Shown: positions 21,623-30,720 of the stretch, one piece after another | Numbering within the stretch: position 1 is the stretch's first letter | How the letters are laid out: the number at the start of each line of letters is the position of its first letter | Assembly: GCF_000153825.1 (NCBI RefSeq) | Contig: NZ_DS022299.1 | Span: 1,638,869-1,702,868, forward strand | DNA length: 64,000 bases | Source: Synechococcus sp. RS9916 | GTDB taxonomy: Bacteria > Cyanobacteriota > Cyanobacteriia > PCC-6307 > Cyanobiaceae | Reading direction: 5' to 3' | The notes under the pieces: generated by a model | The model's input: only the letters and a program-made list of their open reading frames with translations | What the model was told of the DNA's origin: nothing | Database searches by the model: none | Made by a program: the position numbers and the translations under genes

Positions 21623-23020
21623 ATGGGCGGCGACGCGACGACAGCAAGCGCTCAGGCCGCACGGCCCACGGTTGCTTTCGCGCATCTGGGCTGCGAAAAA
21701 AACAGAGTGGACACCGAGCACATGCTCGGGCTGCTCTCAGAAGCTGGATATGGCGTCAGCAGTGATGAGAACGACGCCAATGTGGTGGTCGTCAACACCT
21801 GCAGTTTCATCCAGGACGCCCGGGAAGAATCCGTGCGCACTCTGGTCGGTCTGGCGGAACAGGGCAAGGAGCTGATTATTGCGGGTTGTCTGGCCCAACA
21901 TTTCCAGGACGAACTGCTGGAGTCGTTGCCGGAAGCCAAGGCGATCGTCGGCACAGGTGACTACCAGCACATCGTGGATGTGCTCAAGCGGGTCGAAGCT
22001 GGAGAGCGCGTCAAACAGGTGAGCGAAAACCCCACCTTTGTGGGCGACGAAAACCTGCCGCGATACCGCACCACTGGCGAAGCCGTGGCCTATCTGAAGG
22101 TGGCCGAGGGCTGTGACTACCGCTGTGCCTTCTGCATCATTCCCCACCTTCGCGGCGACCAGCGCTCACGGCCGATTGAATCGATCGTGGCCGAAGCCCA
22201 TCAGCTGGCGGCACAGGGTGTGCAAGAGCTGATTCTGATCAGCCAGATCACGACCAACTATGGACTGGATCTCTATGGAAAGCCTCGGCTGGCAGATCTC
22301 CTGAGGGCCCTTGGCGAGGTGGAGATTCCCTGGATCCGCGTGCACTACGCCTACCCCACGGGACTCACCCCCGACGTGCTGGCTGCATACCGAGAGGTCC
22401 CCAACGTGTTGCCCTACCTCGACTTACCTCTTCAACACAGCCATCCTGATGTGCTGCGGGCCATGAACCGCCCCTGGCAGGCCGACGTGAACGAACGCCT
22501 GCTGGATCAGATCCGTGAGCAACTGCCGGATGCCGTGCTGCGCACCACCTTGATTGTGGGTTTCCCAGGCGAAACCGAAGAGCAGTTCGAGCATCTGGCC
22601 TCGTTCATCGAGCGTCAGCGCTTCGACCATGTGGGCGTCTTCACCTTCTCCCCTGAAGACGGCACACCGGCAGCCACCCTTCCAGACCACGTACCTGAAG
22701 AGGTGGCCATCGCCCGCAAGGACAAATTGATGGGTCTGCAGCAACCGATTTCGGCTGCGGGCAACGCCAGCTGGGTGGGGCGCACAGTGGATGTACTGAT
22801 CGAACAGCACAACCCCACCACCGGCGAAATGATTGGCCGCTGCGCACGCTTCGCTCCAGAGGTGGATGGAGAGGTGCTGGTGCAACCGGGAGACAACGGC
22901 ATCCAGGCCGGACCCGGAACCATGGTGCCGGTGTTGATCACAGGGGCCGACGTCTACGACCTCACCGGACGGATCGTGGGCGCCGCCGACATGGTGGCGG
23001 CAGCACGCGGAGCCTCGTGA
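21623..23020 (+). CDS. rimO: Ribosomal protein S12 methylthiotransferase RimO
   Basis: A 466-residue radical-SAM enzyme that methylthiolates a conserved aspartate of ribosomal protein S12. The N-terminal MTTase domain has cysteines 24, 60 and 89 in LGCEKN, NTCSF and AGCLAQ contexts. The radical-SAM CDYRCAFC is at 164-171, and a TRAM-like C-terminal domain follows. The LGCEKN opening is specific to RimO rather than MiaB. I start at ATG 21623, because the open frame back to 21371 has no family sequence and overlaps the divergent VKOR gene. Its stop overlaps the next gene by 4 bases. Confidence 0.95.
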   Translation: MGGDATTASAQAARPTVAFAHLGCEKNRVDTEHMLGLLSEAGYGVSSDENDANVVVVNTCSFIQDAREESVRTLVGLAEQGKELIIAGCLAQHFQDELLESLPEAKAIVGTGDYQHIVDVLKRVEAGERVKQVSENPTFVGDENLPRYRTTGEAVAYLKVAEGCDYRCAFCIIPHLRGDQRSRPIESIVAEAHQLAAQGVQELILISQITTNYGLDLYGKPRLADLLRALGEVEIPWIRVHYAYPTGLTPDVLAAYREVPNVLPYLDLPLQHSHPDVLRAMNRPWQADVNERLLDQIREQLPDAVLRTTLIVGFPGETEEQFEHLASFIERQRFDHVGVFTFSPEDGTPAATLPDHVPEEVAIARKDKLMGLQQPISAAGNASWVGRTVDVLIEQHNPTTGEMIGRCARFAPEVDGEVLVQPGDNGIQAGPGTMVPVLITGADVYDLTGRIVGAADMVAAARGAS

Positions 23021-24240
23021 GGGGCCACCTCGACTGGCATCAACAGCAACGCAACCTCTTCCTTTTTGCTTCCGGCCTGAGCACAGCAGGGTCGTTCGCC
23101 GGCCTCACCGCCAAGGGCTGGATTCTGATGAGCGGAACGCAGAACGCCATGCTCCTGGCACTGCACTTTGCTGCCCTGTCCCTGCCCACCCTGCTGGTGA
23201 GCGGACCCGCAGGGGTCAGGACCGATCGCATCGGGTGTGAACGAGTGCTGGTGCAGGCGCAATGGGCCCTGCTGGGGGCAGGCCTGCTCGGTGCCCTGGC
23301 CATTCCTTTGCTCTCGGGCCAAGCCCAGGTGGTCATGCTGTTGAGCAGCACCCTGCTCACGGGCATTGCCGGGGCCTACGAACTCACTGCCCGCAACAAA
23401 TACTGCGCTCTGCTGGTGGACTCACCCCAGCAGCTGGCCCCCTACCTCACCAGCTTTTCAGTGGTCTTCAACGTGGGCAAGCTGGTGGGTCCCCCCATCG
23501 GTGGCTGGCTCGTTGCCCTCACAGGACCAGCCATGGCGCTGGGCCTTGATGCCCTCAGCTACCTACTACCCATCGCGAGCGTGATCTGGCTGCTGAAACC
23601 CAATAGAAGCCTTGAGCAGCGCAGCGACAATGCCGAGAGCACCACGTTGAAGGCCGCCTGGAACGAGTGCGGTCCGGTGCTGCGCCACGTTTTGCAGTTC
23701 ACAGCGTTGATCTGTGTTGTGGGCTTCTTCCATCCAGGCCTGGCACCTCTGATTGCAGCCGACACCCTGGGACCAGACCCCCGAGATCTGGGATTGTTCA
23801 CGAGCGTGCTGGCGGCAGGGAGCATTACCGGCGGCATCGTGCTCCAACGCAACAGCCACAGGTTCAGTCACCGTCCTGCCCGCACTCTGGGATGTTTCGC
23901 ACTGATCACAGCCGTGGCCCAGCTAGGGATGTCCCGAGGCGGTTCGATGGCCGTGGTGCTGGGAATGGCTTTTTTAATCGGAGCCGGAACGGCAGGTCTG
24001 CTGAGCAGCGCCAACTTGGTCACCCAGGTGGGATCTCCACAGGTCATCCGTGGCCGAATGGCCGGTCTCAGCCAGATTGCCTTCCTCGGTGGCGGGGGAC
24101 TCAGTGGCCTGCTTGCAGCACTGCTCGCCACAAACCTCGGCTTGAACCAAACCTTCGCCATTACTGGAGGCGTCGGGCTTGCACTTGCGAGTTGGGAGAT
24201 TTGGAAACGCGGCGGAAGCACACTCGAAGAGCAGTGCTAA
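23017..24240 (+). CDS. Major facilitator superfamily transporter
   Basis: A 407-residue protein with about 11-12 hydrophobic spans and MFS-like loops, including [13 protein letters not shown] after the second span. It resembles the MFS exporters related to EntS/enterobactin exporters. The substrate is not predictable. It starts at GTG 23017, inside a GTGA overlap with the rimO stop, so translation is probably coupled. Confidence 0.82.
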   Translation: MRGHLDWHQQQRNLFLFASGLSTAGSFAGLTAKGWILMSGTQNAMLLALHFAALSLPTLLVSGPAGVRTDRIGCERVLVQAQWALLGAGLLGALAIPLLSGQAQVVMLLSSTLLTGIAGAYELTARNKYCALLVDSPQQLAPYLTSFSVVFNVGKLVGPPIGGWLVALTGPAMALGLDALSYLLPIASVIWLLKPNRSLEQRSDNAESTTLKAAWNECGPVLRHVLQFTALICVVGFFHPGLAPLIAADTLGPDPRDLGLFTSVLAAGSITGGIVLQRNSHRFSHRPARTLGCFALITAVAQLGMSRGGSMAVVLGMAFLIGAGTAGLLSSANLVTQVGSPQVIRGRMAGLSQIAFLGGGGLSGLLAALLATNLGLNQTFAITGGVGLALASWEIWKRGGSTLEEQC

Positions 24241-24266
24241 TAGCTGACCGGGTCTGGGACGTGGAC

Positions 24267-24289
24267 CAAGAAAGGGGCGTGAACCCCTC
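24267..24289 (-). terminator. Short hairpin terminator of the petL-like gene
   Basis: AGGGG and CCCCT with a 6-nt loop, followed on the minus strand by TTTCTT. It overlaps the last base of the petL-like stop codon. The stem is short, so termination may be weak; it also lies opposite the MFS gene end. Confidence 0.4.
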
Positions 24290-24380
24290 AGATCAACTTG
24301 ATCCCACGCAGCACGCCACTGATCACAGCAGCGGTGACCAGACCGGCACCGACGAGACCCAGATAAATGACAACGCCCAC
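24288..24380 (-). CDS. petL: Probable cytochrome b6f subunit PetL (30 residues)
   Basis: A GTG-started frame of 30 residues forms a single hydrophobic helix and ends in LRGIKLI. Known PetL proteins are 31-32 residues, single-span, and end in very similar KLI-type tails, so PetL, subunit VI of the cytochrome b6f complex, is the best guess. An in-frame stop lies 12 codons before the GTG, so the gene cannot be much longer. It is transcribed against the MFS gene and away from the B12 radical-SAM gene. The start codon and identity need confirmation; another one-helix photosynthetic peptide is possible. Confidence 0.5.
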   Translation of the reverse strand: MGVVIYLGLVGAGLVTAAVISGVLRGIKLI

Positions 24381-24539
24381 GGCAGTGATGGCAAGACAGA
24401 CCCATTAGATCAGACCCGGGGCCGGTCTTTGCCAGATACGCCTTAAGGTTGATGCATTCAAAGTCCTGAATTCGGACGGGTCTGCGCCCATCGCCGGCGA
24501 CCTGCTTCTGCTCAATTCCAGCCCCGTCGCGATCTCACC
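24381..24539. promoter_or_regulatory. Divergent intergenic region, petL-like / B12 radical SAM
   Basis: 159 bases between divergent genes that must hold both promoters. On the minus strand TTGAAT and TATCTG are separated by 17 bases, a possible but weak promoter toward petL. No other structure stands out. Confidence 0.3.
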
Positions 24540-26114
24540 ATGCGCACCCTCTTTCTCTACCCCCAGTTCCCCAAGACGTTCTGGAGCTACGAGAAAATCC
24601 TCGAACTGGTGAACCGCAAGGTGCTGCTGCCACCCCTGGGGTTGGCCACCGTTGCGGCCCTACTCCCCCAGGAATGGGAGATGAAGCTGGTGGACCGCAA
24701 CGTGCGGGAAGTCACCGAAGCCGAATGGCAGTGGGCCGAACTGGTGGTGATCTCCGGAATGATCGTCCAGAAGGACGACATGCAGGTGCAGATCCGAGAG
24801 GCCAAGCGCCGTGGCCTGCTGGTGGCCGTCGGAGGCCCCTACGCAAGCTCCACTCCAGACGCTCCGGAAATCGCGGACGCTGACTTCAAAGTGTTGGACG
24901 AGGGCGAAATCACCCTCCCTCAGTTTGTCGAAGCCATCCAACGCGGTGAACGCAGTGGCCGCTTCAGCGCCGAAGGCGACAAGCCCGACGTCACCGCCAC
25001 GCCGGTGCCCCGTTTCGACCTGCTTGAGCTGGATGCCTACGACTCGATGAGCGTGCAGTTCTCAAGGGGCTGCCCGTTCAACTGCGAGTTTTGCGACATC
25101 ATCGTTCTCTACGGACGCAAGCCCCGCACCAAAACCCCCGAACAGCTGGTGGCCGAGTTGCAGCGGCTCTACGAGTTGGGGTGGAGGCGCTCCATCTTCT
25201 TGGTGGATGACAACTTCATCGGCAACAAGCGCAACGCCAAACTGCTGCTTCCCCAGATCAAGACCTGGCAGGAAGAACGGGGCTACCCCTTCAGCTTCGC
25301 CACCGAGGCGTCTGTCGACCTTGCTGACGACGAGGAGATGATGCGCATGATGCATGAAGCACGCTTCGAGAGCGTGTTCCTCGGCATCGAAACCCCTGAC
25401 GAATCCAGCCTGGAAACGGCTCGCAAAGTCCAGAACACGCGCAATCCCCTGGATGCGGCAGTCGATCGCATCACCGCCAATGGCATCCGGGTGATGGCCG
25501 GCTTCATCATCGGCTTCGACGGCGAAAAGGATGGTGCCGGAAAGCGCATCGTCGATTTTGTAACCCGCACCGGCATTCCCGCCGCCATGATGGGCATGCT
25601 CCAGGCCTTGCCGAATACGGCCCTCTGGCACCGTCTCGAGAAAGAGGGGCGCCTGATTCAAGACAAGGATGCAGCCAAGGGGGTCAACCAGACCAACCTG
25701 CTCAATTTCAAACCCACTCGTCCGATCCGCGACATCGCCAACGAGTACGTGGAGGCTTTCTGCGCTCTCTACGAGCCGAATGCCTACATGGATCGCGTGT
25801 ACTCCTACTACCTCAAGATGGGCGCCCCTCGGTGGAAAGGGAAGGCCAAACTGCCCACCTTCACCGACCTCCGCGCCCTCTCGATCGTGGTCTGGCGCCA
25901 AGGCATCAAACGCGGCACCCGCACCCGCTTCTGGCGCTACATGCTGAGCATGGCCCGCAAAAACCCGGCCATGCTTGAGCAATTCCTGGTGGTGCTCGCT
26001 CACAACGAACACTTCATGGAATACCGCGCCATTGTGCAGCGGGAAATCCGCGAACAGCTGGAATCCCTGCCTCCTGAAGAACCCCGGAACACCCGCGAAC
26101 TTCAGCCGGTCTGA
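24540..26114 (+). CDS. B12-binding-domain radical SAM protein (DUF4070 type)
   Basis: A 524-residue protein. The N-terminal B12-binding Rossmann-like domain runs to about residue 160. The radical-SAM core has CPFNCEFC with C178, C182 and C185, and a C-terminal region follows like that of the DUF4070 group. HpnP hopanoid methylases belong to the same class, but the substrate here cannot be assigned. The cobalamin-binding domain lacks a canonical DxHxxG, which is common in this class. A 12-bp hairpin follows the stop codon. Confidence 0.82.
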   Translation: MRTLFLYPQFPKTFWSYEKILELVNRKVLLPPLGLATVAALLPQEWEMKLVDRNVREVTEAEWQWAELVVISGMIVQKDDMQVQIREAKRRGLLVAVGGPYASSTPDAPEIADADFKVLDEGEITLPQFVEAIQRGERSGRFSAEGDKPDVTATPVPRFDLLELDAYDSMSVQFSRGCPFNCEFCDIIVLYGRKPRTKTPEQLVAELQRLYELGWRRSIFLVDDNFIGNKRNAKLLLPQIKTWQEERGYPFSFATEASVDLADDEEMMRMMHEARFESVFLGIETPDESSLETARKVQNTRNPLDAAVDRITANGIRVMAGFIIGFDGEKDGAGKRIVDFVTRTGIPAAMMGMLQALPNTALWHRLEKEGRLIQDKDAAKGVNQTNLLNFKPTRPIRDIANEYVEAFCALYEPNAYMDRVYSYYLKMGAPRWKGKAKLPTFTDLRALSIVVWRQGIKRGTRTRFWRYMLSMARKNPAMLEQFLVVLAHNEHFMEYRAIVQREIREQLESLPPEEPRNTRELQPV

Positions 26115-26143
26115 GCAATCGGAACCAAGCCGGTTCCGGTTGC
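26115..26143. terminator. Possible bidirectional terminator between convergent genes
   Basis: GCAATCGGAACC and GGTTCCGGTTGC form a 12-bp stem with one wobble pair and a 5-nt loop. It starts immediately after the radical-SAM stop codon and lies 4 bases from the end of the convergent DUF4346 gene. No long T-run flanks it. Confidence 0.45.
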
Positions 26144-26146
26144 TGG

Positions 26147-26548
26147 TTAATCCTGCACGTAATCAATCCCTGTGAGCAGCGCCAGTTCAGCGCGCTGCAG
26201 TTCACGACCCAGATACAAGGCGTGATCAAGGCAGCTCAGTGGATGGGGACCATCTCCTTCCGTGAGCTGGATGCCCATCTCTTTCGCTGTACGTGCGCGG
26301 TACACCGCTGCTGCCGTCCGCGGCCCAGACCCGCGGCAGCTAAGCACCTCACCCGTTTCGGGATCGGTGGCCAGGCCCCGCTCGTCGACGTCGTTGCGGT
26401 AGTGCTCCACCACCAGCTCCGCCGTTTCACGATCGAGCTTGATCAGGAAATACCCAGCGGGATCAAGGGCAATAAACCGCTGCGACAGCTGATCATCCAA
26501 GGCCTTGCGAGCCTCAGGTCTGGCAACGGTCTGGGAGAGATCAACCAT
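26147..26548 (-). CDS. DUF4346 family protein
   Basis: A 133-residue soluble protein; a GTG one codon earlier at 26551 would give 134. The core LDPAGYFLIKLDRETAELVVEHY, read as DPAGYFLIKLDR then ELVVEHY, and the downstream DHALYLGRELQRAE fit DUF4346, a cyanobacterial domain sometimes fused to pterin-binding domains. Function is unknown. It starts 4 bases after the FemAB-like gene, so the two are very probably cotranscribed. Confidence 0.75.
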   Translation of the reverse strand: MVDLSQTVARPEARKALDDQLSQRFIALDPAGYFLIKLDRETAELVVEHYRNDVDERGLATDPETGEVLSCRGSGPRTAAAVYRARTAKEMGIQLTEGDGPHPLSCLDHALYLGRELQRAELALLTGIDYVQD

Positions 26549-26552
26549 CACT

Positions 26553-27737
26553 TCACCCTACAAATTCCAGGGCTGGCGGCTCTGACTTGAACGGCAACTC
26601 CGCGTTGATGGCTTCGATTTCCTCGGCCATCAGCCCATTGGCCTGCGGTAACCACTGACGGATCAGCCCATCCATTCCGGAGTGGTACCAACGGTGGAGG
26701 CTGGCATGGGGCCGAGCCACAAACCCGCGACGACGCTTGTGGCTACCGCCTGCACCTGGATCAAAGCTGTGCAGACCGTTCTGCAACGCCCACTCAATCG
26801 GGGCGTAGTAACAGACCTCGAAATGGAGACAGTCGATCTCCTCTTCACTGCCCCAGTAACGGCCCCAGAGCTGCTGCCGATCGTGCACACAGAGAGACAT
26901 CGCCACCGGATCACGGGGATCACCGCGGTGAGCGCTGAACAGCACCACCTGATCCCGAAGCGCAGGACTGGCCAGCTGATCAAAAAAAGCGGCTTCAAGG
27001 TATTTGCTGCCCCACATCCCCCAACGGGCGCAATGCTGTTCGTAAAAGCCGTGCATGCGCTGCAGCAGCTCCGCATCCAACGCCTCACCGGTTAACGCCG
27101 TCACGGTGATCCCCGCCTGCTGCACCGCGCGCCGTTCGCGTTTGATGTTGCGCCGCTGGTTGGCATTGAAGCCAGCCAAATAATCCGCGAAGGTCTGCTG
27201 CCCGTCTGCCGTCCACAAACTCTGTTGGTTAACCCAGGTGGCGCAGCCGGCGGCTTCCGCCAGGGGCTGCCACTGCGGATCCACGTAGAGGAAATTGCAA
27301 CTGAGAATGCCGTTGCGGCCAGCAAACTCATCAATCACCTGCAGCATCAACGCTGTGAGCTCTAAAGCGTTTTCCTCCGCGGCAATGTGAAAGCGATATC
27401 CCTGCACCGGACTAACCGGGCTCATGCCTACCAGCTTCGGGTAGTAACGCTCTCCGAGGTCTGCAGCGAGACGGGCAAAGACCTGATCAAAGACAAACTC
27501 GCCATAGCTGTGGCCCTTCAGATACAGAGGTGCCACAGCCACCAGCTGCTCTCCACGCCAGAGAGAAAGATGCAGAGGTTGCCAGCCCTGATCCGGCGCG
27601 ATGCTGCCGGATTCCTCCAAGGCCACCAACCAATCCCAGCGGTAGAAGGGAATGACGTGCTCCCCCACCAGGGCCTGCCACTGGGCTTCGGGGATGTCCC
27701 GCAGTGAACGATGCCAGCGGGCAGACAGCGCGGTCAT
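26553..27737 (-). CDS. FemAB/GNAT-like acyltransferase (DUF482)
   Basis: A 394-residue protein of the DUF482/peptidogalycan-biosynthesis type, with the GNAT-like double fold of FemAB proteins. Family-specific stretches are FNANQRRNIKRERR in the middle, YWGSEEEIDCLHFEVCYY and FDPGAGGSHKRRRGF near the end. The biochemical reaction is unknown; transfer of an aminoacyl or acyl group is inferred from the fold. It heads a two-gene unit with DUF4346. Confidence 0.82.
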   Translation of the reverse strand: MTALSARWHRSLRDIPEAQWQALVGEHVIPFYRWDWLVALEESGSIAPDQGWQPLHLSLWRGEQLVAVAPLYLKGHSYGEFVFDQVFARLAADLGERYYPKLVGMSPVSPVQGYRFHIAAEENALELTALMLQVIDEFAGRNGILSCNFLYVDPQWQPLAEAAGCATWVNQQSLWTADGQQTFADYLAGFNANQRRNIKRERRAVQQAGITVTALTGEALDAELLQRMHGFYEQHCARWGMWGSKYLEAAFFDQLASPALRDQVVLFSAHRGDPRDPVAMSLCVHDRQQLWGRYWGSEEEIDCLHFEVCYYAPIEWALQNGLHSFDPGAGGSHKRRRGFVARPHASLHRWYHSGMDGLIRQWLPQANGLMAEEIEAINAELPFKSEPPALEFVG

Positions 27738-27810
27738 AGCCAGCGGTGAGGGGTCTGTTGGGCGACGTTAACCATCACGCGCCCCAGCGGGCGCAGAGTG
27801 GTGGTTTGCG

Positions 27811-28263
27811 GTGATCACCGCTGTGAACAGTTCCGCCACTCCCGCCCGCGTCGCCCTGGTGATCACCATGCTCACCCTGGGGCTAGGAACCAGCCCCCAG
27901 GCAGCCCGAGCAGGCTTGCTGCAACCGGTGCTGCAGATGCTTCGACCTCGGCTGGAGGCTGAGCTCACCGACACGTGCACCAGCCTGGTCGGCGAAGCCA
28001 CCGGAGGATTGGAGGGGATCGAGACCTTGGCGAAGGGACCTTGCCGATCCGCAGCCAAACCGATGAGCGAATGCCTGATCCGCGAAGCGGGCCGCAGTGG
28101 CCGGGAACTGGAATTGCTCAGCGAATTGATTCGCGGCACGGTGGGCGACAACTCCACGCTCGTGATCCGGCGTTGTGTGAGCTCCCTGATGGGCTTACCC
28201 GCGGATGGCCAGGGGAGTCTCGAGGGATTGCTTCGTCAGCTTCAGGGGGAGCGCCGACGCTGA
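27811..28263 (+). CDS. Secreted hypothetical protein
   Basis: A 150-residue protein with a signal-peptide-like N-terminus (hydrophobic stretch about 14-27, then SPQAARA). Four or five cysteines (in DTCTSL, KGPCRS, SECLIRE and IRRCVSS) could form lumenal disulfides. No family is recognised. It starts at GTG 27811, with a second in-frame GTG 12 bases later. Its 3' end overlaps the convergent RibD-C gene by 22 bases. Confidence 0.6.
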   Translation: MITAVNSSATPARVALVITMLTLGLGTSPQAARAGLLQPVLQMLRPRLEAELTDTCTSLVGEATGGLEGIETLAKGPCRSAAKPMSECLIREAGRSGRELELLSELIRGTVGDNSTLVIRRCVSSLMGLPADGQGSLEGLLRQLQGERRR

Positions 28264-28928
28264 TAGCGAACCACCAGTTCATCCTCTTGCAGCCGCTCCG
28301 CACCCTGCAGGATCCAGGCATCGGAGCTCGCCAGAGATGGGGGTAAGCCAGCAGCATCAAACGGCACCCAGCTGTGCTCTCCGCCCACCACCCGCGGCGT
28401 GAGTGTGAGCTGCAGGTCATCCACGGCATCATCCTGGAGGCATGACGCCACCAGGGAGGCACCGCCCAGCAGCACCAGGCGTTGCATCCCTTGAGCCGTG
28501 AGCTGGGTGAGGGTCTCCTGCCATGTGGCTCCCATCGCCAAGCGTTGCGAGAACCCGGCGGGCGCTGCCGAAGGAGCCGCGGCCTCTTCCCCATGCAGCA
28601 ACCAACGCTCCAAAGGCTGCTGAAAAAAAGGCCACTCCTCGGGGAAGGTGGGGGTGGCCGATCGACTGACCACGCACGCAGTCGGCTGAGGAGAACGTTG
28701 CGCTTTGGCCCTCTCCTCCAGCAACCCGGAATCACGAATCAGACAGGTGCAGTGATGGGCCCGCAGCGTGCCGGCACCCATCAAGCAACCGTCGGCCCAG
28801 GCCAAAGCCTGTTCCAAGACTTGGCGGTCACCCGCTCCACCCAACTGCGCTGGGCCTCCACCAGGAAAGGCCAAGCGGCCGTCAAGGCTAACGGCCAGCA
28901 CCAGACGAACAGTCGGCCTGAGGGGCAA
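28242..28928 (-). CDS. RibD C-terminal-domain reductase
   Basis: A 228-residue NADPH-dependent reductase of the RibD-C/DHFR-like superfamily. The opening RLVLAVSLDGRLAF and the LVLLGGASLVASCL segment match the RibD_C domain. It lacks the deaminase half of RibD. Such stand-alone domains reduce pyrimidine or pterin-like intermediates. Its position 5 bases after a tandem PTPS gene suggests a role in pterin or deazaguanine metabolism rather than riboflavin alone. The start is TTG 28928; this is an inference. Confidence 0.78.
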   Translation of the reverse strand: MPLRPTVRLVLAVSLDGRLAFPGGGPAQLGGAGDRQVLEQALAWADGCLMGAGTLRAHHCTCLIRDSGLLEERAKAQRSPQPTACVVSRSATPTFPEEWPFFQQPLERWLLHGEEAAAPSAAPAGFSQRLAMGATWQETLTQLTAQGMQRLVLLGGASLVASCLQDDAVDDLQLTLTPRVVGGEHSWVPFDAAGLPPSLASSDAWILQGAERLQEDELVVRYQRRRSP

Positions 28929-28933
28929 CGGAA

Positions 28934-29842
28934 TCAGGAGGCCATCACCGCCTCAAGAGCAGCGGGCTGCATCTCGAGCTGGGGCACTTCGGCGTAGACC
29001 TCAGCGGCATTGTTTGGGCTCTCCTGGAGGCGCACCTTGTGCAGCTGGGCTCCAATCGCGCGAATTGGGGCGGACAACTGATCGGCGATGTGGAGGGCAA
29101 TGTTCTCAGCCGTGGGAACACAATCCACGAAATGGGGAACGTCCTTGTTGAGGAAGGTGTGGTCGAAGGGCTCCACCACGAGGTCATCGACCAAACGCTG
29201 TAAAGCGGCCAGGTCGCAGACCATGCCGGTGCGGGCATCAATCGCGCCCCGCACGGTCACATCCACCAAATAGTTGTGGCCGTGGCCATGGGGACGGGCA
29301 CATTTGCCATAGATCGCCTCGTTCTCCTCCTGGGAGAGTTCTGGACGGGCCAGCCGGTGGGCGGCAGCGAAGTGGGTGCGAATGGTCAGGTAAGCGTCCA
29401 TGCCTTGTCCGAGGTAATCAGCCCAGAGGGTTTGAGATTCATGCAGCCGCAGGGCGACCAAGGGGAGGTGAGGGGAAAGCCGCTGCCAGATCACCCGCAC
29501 GAGGGCTTCGGTGGTGGGCAGACACCCCTGAGGTTGAGAGAGGTCAAATTCCGGCCACGCCTCATTGAGGAAGCGGAAATCCAGCTGGCCAGTCACCTCC
29601 GAGCGGATGGCGTGTTTGACATCCGAGAGATTGAGAACCATGCCGTCCGCATCGAGGGCACCAGCCATCGACACGATCAGCTCATAGTTATGTCCATGGC
29701 CGGGGGCGATGGCGCAGGGGCCGAAACGGGCAGCGTTGTCATCGGCACTGAGTTCGGGCAGCCAATAGCGATGGCTGGAGCTGAAACACGCTCGTCGGGT
29801 GATGACACAGCCGCGGCCACGCCCATGGGGAGCTTCTGTCAT
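28934..29842 (-). CDS. Tandem 6-pyruvoyl-tetrahydropterin synthase/QueD-like protein
   Basis: 302 residues with two fused PTPS/QueD domains. The first half has the Zn-binding pattern SSHR ... PGHGHNYEL with a Cys in FGPC. The second has AAHR ... HGHGHNYLV with a Cys in YGKCARPHGH, which fits CxxxHGH; the first does not fit it exactly. Members make 6-pyruvoyl-tetrahydropterin or 6-carboxy-tetrahydropterin (QueD, queuosine pathway). Either is possible. Start ATG 29842 is preferred over TTG 29857. It is divergent from aroK by 55 bases and followed by the RibD-C gene. Confidence 0.85.
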   Translation of the reverse strand: MTEAPHGRGRGCVITRRACFSSSHRYWLPELSADDNAARFGPCAIAPGHGHNYELIVSMAGALDADGMVLNLSDVKHAIRSEVTGQLDFRFLNEAWPEFDLSQPQGCLPTTEALVRVIWQRLSPHLPLVALRLHESQTLWADYLGQGMDAYLTIRTHFAAAHRLARPELSQEENEAIYGKCARPHGHGHNYLVDVTVRGAIDARTGMVCDLAALQRLVDDLVVEPFDHTFLNKDVPHFVDCVPTAENIALHIADQLSAPIRAIGAQLHKVRLQESPNNAAEVYAEVPQLEMQPAALEAVMAS

Positions 29843-29897
29843 GGCGCGATCAGTCAAGGGGGCATCCTAGTGAGTCCAGCGGCGCGACCGAGCAGGC

Positions 29898-30503
29898 ATG
29901 ACCGACCAACCCCAGAACGGGCCCCACCCCCTTCGCTCCCGCCTGGGGGGCCGCAACCTTTATCTGGTGGGAATGATGGGCAGCGGCAAGAGCAGCAGTG
30001 GCCGTCCCCTGGCCCAGCAGCTCGGCTACGGCTTCGTGGATGCCGACCCCGTGATCGAACAAGTGGCCGGTCGGCCCATCCCGCAGATCTTCAGCGAAGA
30101 CGGCGAAGACGGCTTCCGCGCCATCGAAGCCCAGGTTCTGCAGGCCATTGGCCAACGCCATTCCCTGGTGGTGGCCACCGGCGGAGGGGTCGTCACCAAA
30201 CCAGAAAACTGGGGCGTGCTGCATCAGGGCATCGTGATCTGGCTCAACCCAGGACGGGACCGGCTTCTGGCTCGACTGCAGAACGACAGCACCCAACGGC
30301 CGCTCTTGCAGACCGAGAGTCCTGCCGAAGCACTGGATGCGCTGCTGGAGGCGCGCACGCCCCTCTATTCAGAAGCAGATCTCCAACTCAGCGTGGGCGA
30401 TCAGTCCCCTGAGCAGGTGGCAACCATGGTGTTGGATGCCCTGCCCTCAATCCTCACCCCTGCGTCGGGGGGTCCAGGCGCACCGCAAACCACTGCAGGT
30501 TGA
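29898..30503 (+). CDS. aroK: Shikimate kinase
   Basis: A 201-residue kinase that phosphorylates shikimate in aromatic amino acid synthesis. Walker A is GMMGSGKSS (25-33), with Ser where Thr is usual. DADPVIEQ and [13 protein letters not shown] are the shikimate-binding segments, and a lid region with RPLLQ follows. The length is normal, with a slightly extended N-terminus. Its 3' end overlaps the convergent crr7 gene by 50 bases. Confidence 0.93.
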   Translation: MTDQPQNGPHPLRSRLGGRNLYLVGMMGSGKSSSGRPLAQQLGYGFVDADPVIEQVAGRPIPQIFSEDGEDGFRAIEAQVLQAIGQRHSLVVATGGGVVTKPENWGVLHQGIVIWLNPGRDRLLARLQNDSTQRPLLQTESPAEALDALLEARTPLYSEADLQLSVGDQSPEQVATMVLDALPSILTPASGGPGAPQTTAG

Positions 30504-30720
30504 GGCCTGGCTGCAACTCCAAATCACAGGCCGTTTCCAAAAGACGCTGCGCAGCGGCGGCGGATGAGCCAAGCCCACTGAGGTCTTCCGGTAATGCATC
30601 CAGGCACCGCAGGTGCCGTTCGAGCCATGCCAGGGTGTCGTCGGCACTGAGCAGCTGCTCCGGCTGACCGGGCTCCAGCACCACGTAGTGATCACAGGCA
30701 CGGATCAGGGGATCAGACAT
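30454..30720 (-). CDS. CRR7-like protein (chlororespiratory reduction 7 family)
   Basis: An 88-residue protein. The opening MSDPLI...[11 protein letters not shown] and the ending [10 protein letters not shown] match the CRR7/DUF3571 family. In plants CRR7 is needed for assembly of the thylakoid NDH-1 complex; in cyanobacteria its role is less clear. The ATG is at 30720; an open frame continues upstream to 31041 but lacks family sequence. The start shares a CATG with the divergent gene at 30719. ndhO occurs elsewhere in this window. Confidence 0.85.
   Translation of the reverse strand: MSDPLIRACDHYVVLEPGQPEQLLSADDTLAWLERHLRCLDALPEDLSGLGSSAAAAQRLLETACDLELQPGLNLQWFAVRLDPPTQG

Noticed and set aside
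25062-26012. A 316-residue - frame inside the B12 radical-SAM gene
   Set aside because: His-rich shadow without family features; the + strand gene has complete motifs.
29276-30412. A 378-residue frame on the + strand across the PTPS gene and into aroK
   Set aside because: Low-complexity Arg/Pro/Gly-rich product typical of a wrong frame in high-GC DNA; it overlaps two well-supported genes.
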